A stretch of 55,011 nucleotides of DNA, from NCBI RefSeq assembly GCF_000317205.1, contig NZ_AJLK01000062.1, positions 1-55,011 of the forward strand, given 5' to 3'. Under the pieces are notes generated by a model. It made no database searches. It was not told where the DNA came from and saw nothing but the letters and a program-made list of their open reading frames with translations. This document shows, piece after piece, positions 53,931 to 55,011 of the stretch. This DNA comes from Fischerella muscicola PCC 7414 (lineage in GTDB: Bacteria; Cyanobacteriota; Cyanobacteriia; Cyanobacteriales; Nostocaceae). Numbering within the stretch: the stretch's first letter is position 1; each line of letters starts with the position of its first letter. The translations under genes were made by a program, and so were the position numbers.

Positions 53931-54767
53931 TTAACCTTGATCAATCAGTGAATGAGGTAGACGGCTCCACTCATTCCACGATCCATCATAATTTCGCACG
54001 TTGGGATAGCCGAGTAAATACTTCAAAACAAACCAGGTATATGCAGATCGTCCACCAATGGCACAGTAAGGAAATACTTCTTTGTCAGCTGTAATGCCTT
54101 GGCTGCTGTAGAGAGTGTGTAAATCTTCTGCTGACTTAAACGTACCATCTTCATTCAGCGTGAGAGTATATTCAAGATGCACAGCACCCGGAATATGTCC
54201 CCCACGTTCCAATCCTTCTGGTGGCTTGATCATAAATAATTCGCCACGGTACTCTTGAAGAATACGGACATCTAGCAACACGCAATCCGATCGCCCCAGA
54301 GATGCTTGAACCTCTGCCTGTAGAACTCGCAAATTGGGATCAGGAGATATTGCATGGTACTGAGTAGGTGCGAAGCTTGACAACTCTGATGTCACTGGAC
54401 GACCTTCCGCCACCCATTTCTGATGTCCACCGTTGAGGACATACACTTTTTCATGTCCAAAGAGTTTCAAAAGCCAAAAGATCCAGGCTCCTGTGCCAGG
54501 ATAACTGCCATAGGAAATCACAGTTGTTTCCTGAGAAATTCCCGATCGCGACATCAGTTTCTCAATAGCAACTTGCTCTAGATTCATACGAAGGTCAGGC
54601 ATGAGCAGATCCGCAAAGATATTCCAGAAAATTGCACCAGGAATATGAGCATCTTTGTAGGGTTCTGGACTCATATCGACTTCAACGACACGCACCATCG
54701 GATCGTTGAGGTGATCCATCAGCCATTGCGTATCGACCAAAACTTCAGGGTGAGCATATTGGGACAT
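53931..54767 (-). CDS. Rhodanese-type sulfurtransferase
   Basis: A two-domain rhodanese of 278 residues that transfers sulfur from thiosulfate or 3-mercaptopyruvate to an acceptor. The catalytic loop is CAIGGR with Cys235 in [15 protein letters not shown]; the N-terminal domain has [18 protein letters not shown] and the C-terminal [13 protein letters not shown] choose the ATG at 54767 (AGGAG 7-11 bases upstream; the [11 protein letters not shown] start matches the fold). The frame is open for 48 further codons, but without conserved content. Confidence 0.92.
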   Translation of the reverse strand: MSQYAHPEVLVDTQWLMDHLNDPMVRVVEVDMSPEPYKDAHIPGAIFWNIFADLLMPDLRMNLEQVAIEKLMSRSGISQETTVISYGSYPGTGAWIFWLLKLFGHEKVYVLNGGHQKWVAEGRPVTSELSSFAPTQYHAISPDPNLRVLQAEVQASLGRSDCVLLDVRILQEYRGELFMIKPPEGLERGGHIPGAVHLEYTLTLNEDGTFKSAEDLHTLYSSQGITADKEVFPYCAIGGRSAYTWFVLKYLLGYPNVRNYDGSWNEWSRLPHSLIDQG

Positions 54768-54952
54768 CGGTTTTCTCCTGTCATTAGCACTACAGCTAAG
54801 ATTAAAAGAGGCAATTTCCTTCGCCCAGTCCTCGATCGAGTACACTTTTTTTGCCATCGCGACAATGACCAGTTCCTTGCAGCTTTTATTTGAAGCCATC
54901 AACCACCTCAAGGATGAACAAGACCTGCGATCGCGCTCAAGTCTCGCACAAT

Positions 54953-54979
54953 CAAAAAAGGCGCTGCGATCGCAGCACC
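54953..54979 (-). terminator. Rho-independent terminator, minus strand
   Basis: On the minus strand GGTGCTGC-GATC-GCAGCGCC forms an 8-bp stem (one G-T pair) followed by TTTTTT. It is positioned to end a minus-strand transcript that begins right of the window, insulating the sulfurtransferase gene. The HIP1-like GCGATCGC sits in the loop. Confidence 0.8.
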
Positions 54980-55011
54980 TCCTCTGAGCATAAGATCAAC
55001 AATAAGTTTTT

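Noticed and set aside
54768-54911. Upstream extension of the sulfurtransferase frame (48 codons)
   Set aside because: No conserved content, and a good ribosome site and family-consistent start lie at 54767.
1-55011. tRNA, rRNA, riboswitch or CRISPR elements
   Set aside because: Scanned by eye for T-loop GTTCGA motifs, repeat-spacer arrays and common riboswitch cores; none was convincing. A covariance-model search would be needed to exclude small RNAs.

Overview
The window looks like a chromosomal stretch of a filamentous, probably heterocyst-forming cyanobacterium (Nostocales-like). The evidence is the abundance of the HIP1 octamer GCGATCGC, AT-rich intergenic DNA, short heptamer-like and palindromic dispersed repeats of the kind common in that group, and typical cyanobacterial proteins (a cytochrome c6-like protein, a plant-type [2Fe-2S] ferredoxin, a two-transmembrane Wzc-like chain-length kinase). 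The genus cannot be fixed from the sequence alone.

From 1 to about 43.5 kb nearly every gene lies on the minus strand and belongs to one very large surface- or exopolysaccharide locus. Reading in transcription order (right to left): a WcaI-like GT4 (42.2-43.5 kb); an ABC-2 type polysaccharide exporter (permease plus ATPase with a Wzt-like C-terminal domain, 38.9-41.1 kb); a nucleotide-sugar module of two PLP aminotransferases, a Gfo/Idh/MocA oxidoreductase, an SDR epimerase and two left-handed beta-helix acyltransferases (33.2-38.9 kb); a 1011-residue modular protein with a dimethylformamidase-like C-terminus next to a predicted exported repeat protein (29-33 kb); then a long run of GT2/GT4/CgeB-like glycosyltransferases with a methyltransferase, a Wzy-like polymerase, an AsnB amidotransferase, a PhyH-type dioxygenase, a DUF218 protein and rfbA at the left edge. 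I count about 16 glycosyltransferase-type genes. No Wzx flippase, Wza-type outer-membrane exporter or initiating phosphoglycosyl transferase is present in the window.

The locus shows decay. A FkbM methyltransferase gene is split by a 1.7-kb insertion sequence that was itself hit by an ISL3-family element; both insertions keep clear target duplications, and the outer transposase carries a textbook -1 frameshift heptamer. One of two near-duplicate GT4 genes has a one-base frameshift beside a homopolymer, and a small cysteine-containing gene near 41.4 kb is frameshifted.

An AT-rich 1.9-kb gap (43.5-45.4 kb) separates the locus from a plus-strand Wzc-like tyrosine kinase (45.4-47.6 kb). The right end (47.6-55 kb) is ordinary accessory/housekeeping sequence: aldo/keto reductase, cytochrome c6-like protein, a helical protein, a Pmp3-type peptide, a holin-fold membrane protein, ferredoxin, a 5'-truncated alpha-amylase remnant, a small membrane protein, an ABM-domain protein and a rhodanese-type sulfurtransferase. 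It also holds a striking array of nine 21-bp repeats, each with a small palindrome.

Working model (inference): nucleotide sugars, including a diacetamido-uronic-acid-like residue that AsnB could amidate, are assembled by the many glycosyltransferases, methylated or oxidised by tailoring enzymes, and exported by the ABC pair, possibly with chain length set by the Wzc-like kinase.
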